From Terriglobia bacterium (GTDB lineage: Bacteria > Acidobacteriota > Terriglobia > Bryobacterales > Bryobacteraceae): 64,000 nucleotides of DNA. The notes beneath the pieces were generated by a model that was not told the DNA's origin, made no database searches, and saw only the letters and a program-made list of their open reading frames with translations. A program made the translations under genes and the position numbers. This document shows, piece by piece, positions 32,003-39,951 of the stretch (positions within the stretch are counted from its first letter, which is position 1; the number at the start of each line of letters is the position of its first letter). Location: contig JAIQFS010000018.1 of assembly GCA_020073145.1 (NCBI GenBank), forward strand, positions 1 to 64,000. The letters are read 5' to 3'.

Positions 32003-33213
32003 CAGGACCCGCTGTCCGGCTTGGGGATGACGGCGATCCGTTTGACGACCTGGGCCGCCGCCAACGCGCCTGCCATGGCAAAAAACCAGCCCGCCAGCGC
32101 CGGCCGCTGCTGCATCGGATAATCCACAAGGCTGTGTAAGAGCAGCGATACCAACCCAACTCCCCACAACGAGGTCCACGCCATTCGCGCCAGCAGCAGA
32201 GCGAAGACCGCCATGGCGGCGAGCAGCGGCAGTCCGCCTTCGACGCCCCATTGGGCCCAATCGTTGTGCGCCTGATTGGCATACAGGCCGTCATCGTACA
32301 AGGCGAACGCGGGATAGGCCGTGGCCCAGGTGCCCAGACCGAAGCCCATCACGGGACGTTCCTGAACCATCTGCACCGACGACCGCAGCATGTCGCGCCG
32401 CACCCCATACGGATCTGCCAGCTGAAACCGCTGCCAGACGACGCCCCATCCCACAACCGTGATGAACACGGCCGAAAGCATGATGCCGCTTCCGAGCGCG
32501 AGGGCGGCCGTCCGCCCCGGAATCAGGCCCCGCACCGAGGCCAGCAGTGGGATCACCAGAACTTCCAGCAGAACCAGCAGAGTGCCCGTCCGCGATGCCG
32601 AGGCGACCACCGAAGCCACCATCACCCCCGCCATCGCCCAATACCCAAACGGCTTCTTGTGGGTGACGCCCCGGTACAAGGCCAGCGGCAAAATCGTCTC
32701 GATAAAAGCCGCATACTGATTCTGGTAAATGAACGGCCCCATCACAAAGTCGGAGTAGCCGCTGGGAAACAGCCAGAAGATCCGCCCCTCCGACGTGAAC
32801 ATCTGGACCGTAGACAGGATGCTCACGGCCACGCCGAAATACAGAAGGCAATCCAGGAACCGCTGCCGGCGCCGCGGTTCCCGCAGAATCTGCAGGGCCA
32901 GGAAGAAACTGGCCAGATTCACAGTCCAGTTCAATACCGAATTCCAGGTCTCCGCCCGGTAGATCGTGCGGCCCGCCGCGAGTTGCGCCAACCCCCAGAT
33001 TGGGATGAGCGCGAGTGGGATCAGCAGCGCGCTCCAAGCCACGCGCGTCGGCCGCACCGCCATCCAGACTCCAAATGCCGCGCACGCCCCCAAAGCTGCC
33101 GCCTGGTACAGGGCCAGCGCCCATCGGTCCGCGACCCAGAGTGTCAGGATCCCGTATGCCAATAGGGCCGCCAATCCCATCGCCCCGTCCAGAACCCGTT
33201 CGTTTCTCTTCAT
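32002..33213 (-). CDS. O-antigen ligase/polymerase-like membrane protein
   Basis: A 403-residue protein with about ten hydrophobic segments. The large periplasmic loop contains QMVQERPVMGFGLGTWATAYPAF followed by NQAHNDWAQWGVEGGL, the Wzy_C/WaaL pattern with the conserved His (AHNDW). Such proteins ligate a polymer to an acceptor or polymerise repeat units. A second protein of this class lies at 43319, so this one may be a ligase and the other the polymerase, or they may serve different products. It overlaps the upstream gene by four bases. Confidence 0.8.
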   Translation of the reverse strand: MKRNERVLDGAMGLAALLAYGILTLWVADRWALALYQAAALGACAAFGVWMAVRPTRVAWSALLIPLALIPIWGLAQLAAGRTIYRAETWNSVLNWTVNLASFFLALQILREPRRRQRFLDCLLYFGVAVSILSTVQMFTSEGRIFWLFPSGYSDFVMGPFIYQNQYAAFIETILPLALYRGVTHKKPFGYWAMAGVMVASVVASASRTGTLLVLLEVLVIPLLASVRGLIPGRTAALALGSGIMLSAVFITVVGWGVVWQRFQLADPYGVRRDMLRSSVQMVQERPVMGFGLGTWATAYPAFALYDDGLYANQAHNDWAQWGVEGGLPLLAAMAVFALLLARMAWTSLWGVGLVSLLLHSLVDYPMQQRPALAGWFFAMAGALAAAQVVKRIAVIPKPDSGS

Positions 33214-34436
33214 GGCAGCAACTCCATCCCGACGTTCCGCAGCCAGGCGGTGCCTTCAATTCGCACCGTCCCCGGTTGCCGCCGGTAGATCAGCGTCACC
33301 GCCGTGGCCTGCACCCCTTGTGGTACCGCAAAGGCCAGACCTCCTTGAGTCCAGGAATCGCTCGAAAGGTTCAAGGGCGGAGTCAGAATCTCCGCGCCAG
33401 TGGCACCGTCCCTCACCATCCACTGCAAGCCGGTTTCCGGCTCAATACCCTCGGTCCGGTACTCGAAGCGAAGGGCGTAGCGCTTGCCGGACACCGCCGG
33501 AACCAACTGGTAAACCACGGTGCAATTCTCCGGCTGGTTTCCAGAAAAATCGAACCTGAGCGAAGGAGGCGCGTCGTTGTACACGGCCGCCACTCCCTTC
33601 ACCTCGGGTAGGCGCCAGTCAAAACCGGAGTTCAAGGGCGGTCCGGTGAACGCTCCGTTGGTCAGTATCGGTCCGCGGCTCGCGTCCAGAGGACTGTAGT
33701 GCACTACCTTGCGCAAGCACAGGGCGTTCCACGCGGAGAGCGCGGCTTGCCACCGGCGTTGATCCAACATGCGGTCGGCGTAATTCAGCAACAGGTCTCG
33801 ATCCTGGTTGGAAGCCTGCCCCTCCAGTTTGCCGGCCACCCCCAGGGCCGCGTCGGACCGGTTTTCGCGCAGCAGGTATGCCAGGTAATCGCGCAGCACA
33901 TTGGCGCGGTCGGGAATGGCGCGTTCCAGAATCACATCCGCATCCGGCTTCATTTTCCAGCAAAGGTCGAACAGAAGTCCGCGGTCGCCGTAGGACCACT
34001 CTAGGGCGCTCTTCGCCCAAGGCCAGAAGTGCTCCGGATCGTTTCTGCGGTAATAGTAGTTGGCAAGCGTCCATCTCGGCTCGTATTGCAGGCTCTGCTT
34101 GGCGCCTCGGAGCAGGCGTTGTTCGGCTTGAACAAAGTTGCCGTCCGTTTCCGCTTGGAGGCCCGCTCGGATCCAGACCTCCGCTTCGTACGGGTCCGCC
34201 TCGGAGGCGCGTTCAATTCCTAAACCGCCCGTTTCGCCCCGCGCCTGTTCGAGGTCCGCCCAATGCAGCCAATAGCCGGCGTTGTCCGGAGCCATCCGCA
34301 GGCCCTCCCGGACTTGCGCCTCGGAGTCGCTGTGCGCCAGCCGGTCGGCCCAGGCCAGCCGGATCGCCCCATAGGTCGCCCAGCCCATCCCCGCGGCCAA
34401 AACTCCCCCGATGATCCTTCTCAAAAGCGAATTCAC
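33210..34436 (-). CDS. Membrane-anchored TPR-like protein with C-terminal carbohydrate-binding-like domain
   Basis: A 408-residue protein with an N-terminal membrane segment (IIGGVLAAGMGWATYGAIRLAW). Residues ~35-230 are helical repeats of TPR character (NAGYWLHWADLEQARGE, AEVWIRAGLQAETDGNFVQAEQ, ADRMLDQRRWQAALSAWNAL). The C-terminal ~170 residues form a jelly-roll-like beta domain (NGAFTGPPLNSGFDWRL ... SSDSWTQGGLAFAVP) resembling carbohydrate-binding modules. It is the first gene of the ligase/J-domain/phosphatase operon and is probably a periplasmic scaffold. No named family is recognised. Confidence 0.6.
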   Translation of the reverse strand: MNSLLRRIIGGVLAAGMGWATYGAIRLAWADRLAHSDSEAQVREGLRMAPDNAGYWLHWADLEQARGETGGLGIERASEADPYEAEVWIRAGLQAETDGNFVQAEQRLLRGAKQSLQYEPRWTLANYYYRRNDPEHFWPWAKSALEWSYGDRGLLFDLCWKMKPDADVILERAIPDRANVLRDYLAYLLRENRSDAALGVAGKLEGQASNQDRDLLLNYADRMLDQRRWQAALSAWNALCLRKVVHYSPLDASRGPILTNGAFTGPPLNSGFDWRLPEVKGVAAVYNDAPPSLRFDFSGNQPENCTVVYQLVPAVSGKRYALRFEYRTEGIEPETGLQWMVRDGATGAEILTPPLNLSSDSWTQGGLAFAVPQGVQATAVTLIYRRQPGTVRIEGTAWLRNVGMELLP

Positions 34437-34581
34437 AATGATTTCAATCGCTTTCCGATCTCGCTTTTTGCACCCAAAAGTAACGCAGCTGTATCATACG
34501 GCAAAGGAAGTGCCTCTCACTAGTGATCCCCAAGCCAGGACCGACATAGGAGACATAGGACCCCCTTAAGGTGCTTTTTCT

Positions 34582-34610
34582 TTGGTAAACCAGGGATATT
34601 CCTCCATAAT
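34582..34610 (+). promoter_or_regulatory. Predicted sigma-70-type promoter of the FecR-like gene
   Basis: TTGGTA at 34582-34587 and CATAAT at 34605-34610 are separated by exactly 17 bases (4/6 and 5/6 matches to consensus). A start near 34617 would leave a ~29-base leader containing GGAGAA before the ATG at 34646. Confidence 0.55.
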
Positions 34611-34645
34611 GGCACTTGGATAGATTGAAACGGAGAACTTCCACT

Positions 34646-35593
34646 ATGCAGCTTTCCACGCGCGCTCTCGTCGCATTGATTTTGGTTGGCAGCGTGACTT
34701 CCTTGATGGCCTCCAGCGCCGCTATCGGTTTCGTAGCCGCCAACGGCAGTTTCCAGGTGAACGCCCAGCAAGCCCGAGGCAACGCTACCCTGTTTGACGG
34801 CAGCGTGATCGAAACCACCAAGGCGCCTTCCCAGCTACGCCTGGAAAACGGCGTCCAGCTCCGCCTGGCGACCGATTCCCGCGCCACCGTCTACCAAGGG
34901 CGCGTGGTTCTGGAAAAGGGATCGGGACAGCTCGAGTCGTCCTCTCCCTTCCCCGTCGAGTCCCGCACTCTCCGCGTCTTCTCCACCGGCCCGAACACCG
35001 TGGCGCGGGTCCAGCTCGATGGCCAAAAACGAGTCCTGGTTGCCGCGTTGAAAGGCTCCGTCCGCGTCACCAATAGCTCCGGCATCGTGCTGGCGAACCT
35101 CCCCAGCGGTCTGTCCATGGCGTTCGAACCGCAGGTCGGCGCCTCTGCCCCCGCCCGGGTATCCGGCTGCCTGTTCCAAAAAGGCGGCAAGGACTTTGTC
35201 TATGACGGCACCACCAAGGTCGCTTTGGAGCTGACCGGCACCGGCCTCGACAAGCAGGTCGGCAAGAACGTGGAAGTCACCGGAATCCAGAATCCCGCCA
35301 CCCAAGCGATTGCCGTGACCGGCTTGAAACCGGTGTCGGGCGGAAATTGCGCCAAATTCGCGAAAATGGTTGAAAAGTCCGGAGTGGAAGCCGCCGCCGC
35401 CGCGACGGGCGCCGCTGGGACGGTCGCCGCCGCCGGCGCGGGCGCCGCTGCGGGTGCTGCAGCCGGCGCCGGCGTTGCCGCCACCGCCACCGTTATTGGC
35501 GGCGTGGCCGCTGCCGCCACTGTGGGTGGACTGGCCGCCGCGGGCGGTTTCTCGGGCCCGTCCCAAAACACCAATCCTCCAACCAGCCGGTAA
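34646..35593 (+). CDS. Exported FecR-like protein with Ala/Gly-rich C-terminus
   Basis: A 315-residue protein; the start at 34646 has GGAGAA nearby and opens a signal peptide (MQLSTRALVALILVGSVTSLMASS). Residues ~28-165 resemble a FecR-type beta domain (GNATLFDGSVIETTKAPSQL, LENGVQLRLATDSRATVY and VAALKGSVRVTNSSGIVLANL). A second domain has KVALELTGTGLDKQVGKNVE, similar to DUF5666-like folds. Residues ~245-305 are almost purely Ala/Gly with some Val, a glycine-zipper-like helix that may span the outer membrane or drive assembly. It is a single gene with its own promoter and terminator, placed directly before the exopolysaccharide operon. Confidence 0.65.
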   Translation: MQLSTRALVALILVGSVTSLMASSAAIGFVAANGSFQVNAQQARGNATLFDGSVIETTKAPSQLRLENGVQLRLATDSRATVYQGRVVLEKGSGQLESSSPFPVESRTLRVFSTGPNTVARVQLDGQKRVLVAALKGSVRVTNSSGIVLANLPSGLSMAFEPQVGASAPARVSGCLFQKGGKDFVYDGTTKVALELTGTGLDKQVGKNVEVTGIQNPATQAIAVTGLKPVSGGNCAKFAKMVEKSGVEAAAAATGAAGTVAAAGAGAAAGAAAGAGVAATATVIGGVAAAATVGGLAAAGGFSGPSQNTNPPTSR

Positions 35594-35612
35594 CCAACCC
35601 CTGCTTTCCCGC

Positions 35613-35643
35613 AGCCCTGCCCGCCCGGGCAGGGCTCTTTTTT
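35613..35643 (+). terminator. Rho-independent terminator of the FecR-like gene
   Basis: AGCCCTGCCC and GGGCAGGGCT form a perfect ten-pair stem with a four-base loop, followed by CTTTTTT. It lies 20 bases after the stop codon. Confidence 0.92.
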
Positions 35644-35681
35644 GGCCGGGACGGCGGCCTTCTCCGATTCAAATCAACGCT

Positions 35682-35750
35682 AAATAGTCCGAATAGTACC
35701 GGCAATCCCAGAGAAAATAGTACCGAAAATCGTGAAAGTAGCCAGTACTG
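35682..35750 (+). promoter_or_regulatory. Cluster of AATAGTAC words upstream of the exopolysaccharide operon
   Basis: AAATAGTCC (35682), GAATAGTACC (35691) and AAATAGTACC (35715) are direct repeats, followed by CAGTACTG at 35743. The same two words, CGAATAGTAC and CAGTACT, recur in the same order upstream of the second glycosyltransferase block (49908 and 49969). They lie 55-125 bases upstream of the predicted -35, suiting an activator. Confidence 0.45.
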
Positions 35751-35805
35751 CTCTTTCGCGTATTCGGAATGTATTCTACACTCCGATTGTATGGCTGCCC
35801 TGGCT

Positions 35806-35836
35806 TTAACAATATCTTTTTCACGAACATTCTAAT
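35806..35836 (+). promoter_or_regulatory. Predicted promoter of the exopolysaccharide operon
   Basis: TTAACA (35806-35811) and TCTAAT (35831-35836) each match 5/6 of the sigma-70 hexamers, 19 bases apart. A start near 35843 gives a ~45-base leader with AAAAAGGAGC before the ATG at 35888. Confidence 0.4.
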
Positions 35837-35887
35837 TTATCTGGAAACTCGAATTCTCTGACTCGAGAGCAAAAAGGAGCACTGGCT

Positions 35888-36430
35888 ATGCTGACTGGTC
35901 CGGATCAACCCGTGTGGCGCGCGCTGAAAGTGAAGTCTCGTCACGAAAAGCTTGTGGCCCAGAGCCTGCGCGGGCGCGGCCTGGAAGAGTTCCTCCCGTT
36001 GCACTCCTCGAAACGTACCTGGTCGGACCGCTCGAAAGTCATCGAGATGCCTCTGTTCCCCGGATATGTCTTTTGCCGAATGACGGGAAAGCACCGGCTG
36101 TTGGCCACATCCACGCCCGGGGTCAGTTCCATCGTCGGTTTCGGCGGAGTCGACGCGGCTCTGCAAGAAGACGAAATTCAAACCGTGCGCCAGATGCTGG
36201 CGTCCGGTGTGCCTCTGGAGCCATGGGACTACGCCCGGCCCGGGCACATCGTGGAGGTCCAAGCCGGGCCGCTGGCGGGGATGCGCGGTGAGGTCGTCCG
36301 GGAGAAAGGGCTCTGGCGTCTGATTGTGAACGTGGACCTGCTCCAGCGGTCGGTGGCCGCGGAACTGGGACGCGAGATGGTCCAGGTGATTCGCGCTCCG
36401 CAGGAAGCCTTCGGCGCGGCCGTGGCCTGA
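35888..36430 (+). CDS. NusG/RfaH/UpxY-like transcription antitermination protein
   Basis: A 180-residue specialised NusG paralogue. The N-terminal NGN domain has WRALKVKSRHEKLVAQSLRG, FLPLHSSKRTWSDRSKVIE and PLFPGYVFCRM, the surface that binds the RNA polymerase clamp. The C-terminal KOW domain (~115-165) contains PGHIVEVQAGPLAGMRGEVV. Such proteins travel with RNA polymerase to read long polysaccharide operons through internal terminators. As the first gene of a ~14-kb operon it probably acts on its own transcript. AAAAAGGAG precedes the start. Confidence 0.9.
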   Translation: MLTGPDQPVWRALKVKSRHEKLVAQSLRGRGLEEFLPLHSSKRTWSDRSKVIEMPLFPGYVFCRMTGKHRLLATSTPGVSSIVGFGGVDAALQEDEIQTVRQMLASGVPLEPWDYARPGHIVEVQAGPLAGMRGEVVREKGLWRLIVNVDLLQRSVAAELGREMVQVIRAPQEAFGAAVA

Positions 36431-36447
36431 CCGGGGATGGAGTTTTG

Positions 36448-36726
36448 ATGTCCATGTCCAACAACAGGAATCGAATGGTGGTCTTCCGCCTGACGCAGCA
36501 AGAATACGACACCTTGAAGGGCGTCTGCTCCGAGCGGGGTGGCCGCAACCTTTCCGACTTTACGCGCTCCGAGCTGATGAATTTTCTGGGGTCCGAATCT
36601 CTGGGCGGACTCGTGGAGAGGCGCTTTACCGACGTCCGACAAAGGCTCGGGGATTTGCAGGACGCGGTCAGCAAACTGACGATTTTAGTGTGTAACGCCC
36701 GTACCCCGGGCGAGGAGACCGAATAA
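36448..36726 (+). CDS. Small ribbon-helix-helix/MobC-like protein
   Basis: A 92-residue protein beginning at ATG 36448, with GGAG upstream. RMVVFRLTQQEYDTLKGVC followed by GGRNLSDFTRSELMNFLG fits the strand-helix-helix pattern of MobC-like and other ribbon-helix-helix DNA-binding proteins. The rest is a coil (RFTDVRQRLGDLQDAVSKLT). It lies between the NusG-like gene and the exporter gene, with its stop touching the next ATG, so it may be a regulator of this operon. No relaxase or plasmid genes are present. Confidence 0.55.
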   Translation: MSMSNNRNRMVVFRLTQQEYDTLKGVCSERGGRNLSDFTRSELMNFLGSESLGGLVERRFTDVRQRLGDLQDAVSKLTILVCNARTPGEETE

Positions 36727-37677
36727 ATGAAGTTCGCAATCGTAATCTTGATGACTGCCGCGGCGTGGAGCCAGACGGCGAGGAATGCCGGGACATCGGC
36801 CGATGTCCGCTCGACCAGCTTGCCGGCACAGAAAATCGGCCCCAACGACCTCATCTCCCTCTACGTCTATAACGCCCCGGAATTATCGGGCACCATCCGG
36901 GTCGGGGAAGAGGGTTACATCCGCATGCCCATGTTGAAGCAAAGGATCAAAGTGGACGGCCTGATGCCGGCTGAGATCGAAGTCGCGATTGCGGCGGCTC
37001 TCCAGCAAGAGCAGATTCTGGTCGACCCTTACGTGACCGTCGGGATCGCGGAGTACCACAGCCGGCCTATCAGCATCATGGGCGCGGTTCGCAACCCCAT
37101 CACTTTCCAGGCCGATACCCCCGTCACCCTGCTCGACGCCCTGGCGCGCGCCGGAGGACTGGATGCCGAAGTCGGTCCGGAAATCCTGGTCAGCCGCCAA
37201 CAGGACGGCGGAGACGGAACCCTGACCACCCTGGTGCAGCGCATTCCGGTGAAGTCCTTGATCGACGCAGCCGACCCTGAAATGAACCTGATGCTGACCG
37301 GCGGCGAGGAGATCCGGGTTCCCACCGCCGGCAAGATCTTCGTGGTCGGAAACGTCAAAACGCCCGGCGCGTTTCCCGTGCATGATGCCGCCGAGAGCAC
37401 CGTGTTGCAGGCCCTGGCGCAAGCCGGAGGGCTGGTGCAATTCGCCGGCAAACAGGCTTTCATTATCCGTCGCGAGGCGAGCGGGGCAAAGAGCGAGATT
37501 CCCGTGGAACTCGGCAAAATCATGGATCGCAAGGCCCCGGACGCCCCGCTGCTCGCCGGAGACATCCTCTACGTTCCGGACGCCAAAGGACGGCGGGCGG
37601 CGATGGCCGCGATTGAAAAAGCTTTGATCTACGGCAGTGGCGCGTCTTCGGCATTGATCTACGCCGGCATGCGTTAG
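36727..37677 (+). CDS. Wza-like polysaccharide export protein (SLBB)
   Basis: A 316-residue exported protein with a signal peptide (MKFAIVILMTAAAWS). Residues ~35-115 are the Poly_export domain (IGPNDLISLYVYNAPELSGTI and VDPYVTVGIAEYHSRPISIMG). Two SLBB domains follow (MGAVRNPITFQADTPVTLLDAL and VVGNVKTPGAFPVHDAAEST). No lipobox Cys is seen, unlike E. coli Wza. It should form the outer-membrane or periplasmic part of the export channel, working with the Wzc-like kinase encoded next. Confidence 0.9.
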   Translation: MKFAIVILMTAAAWSQTARNAGTSADVRSTSLPAQKIGPNDLISLYVYNAPELSGTIRVGEEGYIRMPMLKQRIKVDGLMPAEIEVAIAAALQQEQILVDPYVTVGIAEYHSRPISIMGAVRNPITFQADTPVTLLDALARAGGLDAEVGPEILVSRQQDGGDGTLTTLVQRIPVKSLIDAADPEMNLMLTGGEEIRVPTAGKIFVVGNVKTPGAFPVHDAAESTVLQALAQAGGLVQFAGKQAFIIRREASGAKSEIPVELGKIMDRKAPDAPLLAGDILYVPDAKGRRAAMAAIEKALIYGSGASSALIYAGMR

Positions 37678-37700
37678 AAATCCCAAAGAGGCCTACATTT

Positions 37701-39926
37701 ATGAACGACAAAAGCTTCCCTCGCTCTCTCCCGGCCCCTGCCGACGACATGGGGGGACGGAATATGCCCGCGCCGTCCGAGGCGTACTGGGGGGCGCCGA
37801 ACGCCTTCGACCCCCAGGCCGAGGAGCCGCCCGTCCCCATCTCGCAGTACATGTGGGTTCTCAAGCGGCATCGCTGGAAGATCGCTTCCTTCACCGTGGC
37901 TTGCATGTTGGCCGCGGTGGTGATCTCCAAGCGCCTCACCCCGATCTACGAATCTACCGCGACCGTGGACATCGACCGCCAGATGCCGACCGGCATCATC
38001 GGAGACGCGGCCATGCAGATGTCCCTGAACGACGCCGACGAATTCCTGGCCACCCAGATCAAGCTGATTCAGTCTGACTCGGTGCTGCGGCCCGTGGCGC
38101 AGGAACTTCACCTGGCGGACCAGGCGGGCCAATCCGCAGCCCGCATGCCGCAGGGAGTCACCGCGGCTGACGCTCCCGTGGCTTTGAAGAGCCTCAAAGT
38201 GACGCGCCCGTCGAACACCTACCTGCTCCAGCTGAGCTATCGTTCGACCGATGCCAGGCTGGCCGCTGAGGTGGCCAACGCCGTGGCCCGCTCCTATCTG
38301 CAGCACACCTATGAAATCCGATACCGCTCCTCCGCCAGCCTCTCCGCCTTCATGGAAAAGCAACTGGAAGAGTTGAAGGCTAAGATGGAGCGCTCCAGCC
38401 AGGCTTTGGTGGCCTTCGAAAAAGAACTGAACGTCATCAATCCTGAGGAAAAGACCAGCATCTTGTCCTCGCGGCTGCTGCAACTCAATACCGAGTACAC
38501 CAACGCGCAAGGCGAGCGCGTCCGCAAGGAAGCCGCCTACAAGTCGGTCAAAGGCGGAAGCATCGAAGCCGCCCAAACCTCCACTCAGGGCGAATCCCTG
38601 AAGAAACTGTTGGACCGCCTGGACGAAGTGCAGCAGCAGTTCGCCGACGTGAAGGTCCAGTACGGCGTCAATCACCCGGAATACCGCAAGGCCGCGGCTC
38701 AGCTCGCCGAGATCCAGCGCCAGGTCCAGGCCGCCGGGGCCAATATCGTCCAGCGCGTTCAGGTGGAATACGAGGAAGCGTTGAACCGGGAGGCCACTCT
38801 CGAGAAGACCGTGGCGGAAACCAAAGACGAATTCGACAACTTGAACGCCCGGTCTTTCGAATACCAGTCGCTCAAGCGGGAAGCCGACGCCGACAAGAAG
38901 CTGTATGAGGAACTGGTCACCAAGATCAAGGAAGCCGGGATCAACGCGGGCTTTCAGAACAGCGCCATCCGCATCGCCGACCTGGCGCGGCCGGCGGTCC
39001 GGCCGGTCTTCCCCAACACGATGTTGAACGTGATGTTGTCGGCGTTCTTCGCTCTGCTGCTCTCGATTGGGGGAGCCTTCGTCGCCGACGCGCTCAACAA
39101 CACCGTGCGCGATCCCGAACAGATCTTGCGCATGAACACCGAAGTGGTGGCCAGTCTTCCGGCGATCCGGGGCTGGCGCAACCGGGCCCAGGCGCTGACC
39201 GCCGGCGGCTCCAATGTCGCGGTGATTCCGGCCGACACCGCCGGCACTACCTTCAGCAGCTATGAAGAGGCCATCCGCACGCTCCGCAACTCGATCCTGC
39301 TCACCGATTTCGACCGCCGGGTCCGCACCATGATGGTGGGAAGCCCCTCGCCTTCGGAAGGCAAGTCCACCGTCGCCTCTCACCTGGCCCTGGCGCACGC
39401 GCAGCAAGGCCGCAAGACGCTCATCATCGACGCGGATTTGCGGCGCCCCAGCCTGCACCGCCGTTTTGACATCACCGCTCCCACCGGCTTGACCGACGTC
39501 CTCACCACCGGCATCGATTGGCACGACGTGCTGGTCCCGCATGCCTCCGTTCCCGATCTCCACATCCTGCCTGCCGGCCCCCCATCGCGCCGCGTGGCGG
39601 ACTTGCTGGGCGTCGGCCTGCCGCGAATTCTGGAAGAGGCCTCCGCGGAATACAACCTGGTCATCCTGGATTCCCCGCCCCTGCTGGGATTCCCGGAGCC
39701 GCTGGAACTGGCCTGCCTGGTCGACGGAGTCCTGTTGGTGGCTCTGGCCGGCAGCACCAACCGCAAAGCTCTGCGCACCGCCGTCACTACTTTGAACCGG
39801 CTCCGCGCCAACCTGTTGGGCGTCGCCTTGAACGAAGTGAAGGCGGATGGCGAATCCGGCTACTACTACCACTATTACAGCGCCAAGTATTACCGGCATT
39901 ACGAAACCAGCGCCAGCAACTTCTGA
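37701..39926 (+). CDS. Wzc-like polysaccharide co-polymerase with tyrosine kinase domain
   Basis: A 741-residue inner-membrane protein. An N-terminal Wzz domain lies between a membrane segment (WKIASFTVACMLAAVVISK, ~56-74) and a second one (NTMLNVMLSAFFALLLSIGG, ~440), with a long periplasmic coil of about 300 residues. The cytoplasmic BY-kinase domain has Walker A (SPSPSEGKSTVASHLALA, ~548), A' (TLIIDADLRRPSLHRRF) and B (LVILDSPPLLG). The last ~20 residues hold eight tyrosines (YYYHYYSAKYYRHYE), the autophosphorylation cluster. It controls chain length; the PHP phosphatase at 30093 should reverse its phosphorylation. Confidence 0.93.
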   Translation: MNDKSFPRSLPAPADDMGGRNMPAPSEAYWGAPNAFDPQAEEPPVPISQYMWVLKRHRWKIASFTVACMLAAVVISKRLTPIYESTATVDIDRQMPTGIIGDAAMQMSLNDADEFLATQIKLIQSDSVLRPVAQELHLADQAGQSAARMPQGVTAADAPVALKSLKVTRPSNTYLLQLSYRSTDARLAAEVANAVARSYLQHTYEIRYRSSASLSAFMEKQLEELKAKMERSSQALVAFEKELNVINPEEKTSILSSRLLQLNTEYTNAQGERVRKEAAYKSVKGGSIEAAQTSTQGESLKKLLDRLDEVQQQFADVKVQYGVNHPEYRKAAAQLAEIQRQVQAAGANIVQRVQVEYEEALNREATLEKTVAETKDEFDNLNARSFEYQSLKREADADKKLYEELVTKIKEAGINAGFQNSAIRIADLARPAVRPVFPNTMLNVMLSAFFALLLSIGGAFVADALNNTVRDPEQILRMNTEVVASLPAIRGWRNRAQALTAGGSNVAVIPADTAGTTFSSYEEAIRTLRNSILLTDFDRRVRTMMVGSPSPSEGKSTVASHLALAHAQQGRKTLIIDADLRRPSLHRRFDITAPTGLTDVLTTGIDWHDVLVPHASVPDLHILPAGPPSRRVADLLGVGLPRILEEASAEYNLVILDSPPLLGFPEPLELACLVDGVLLVALAGSTNRKALRTAVTTLNRLRANLLGVALNEVKADGESGYYYHYYSAKYYRHYETSASNF

Positions 39927-39951
39927 GGTCAGAACTCCTGGCGGCTCACTC

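Noticed and set aside
36448-36726. Part of a mobile plasmid or conjugative element
   Set aside because: Only the small MobC-like protein is present, with no relaxase, origin of transfer or transfer genes; it lies inside a polysaccharide operon.
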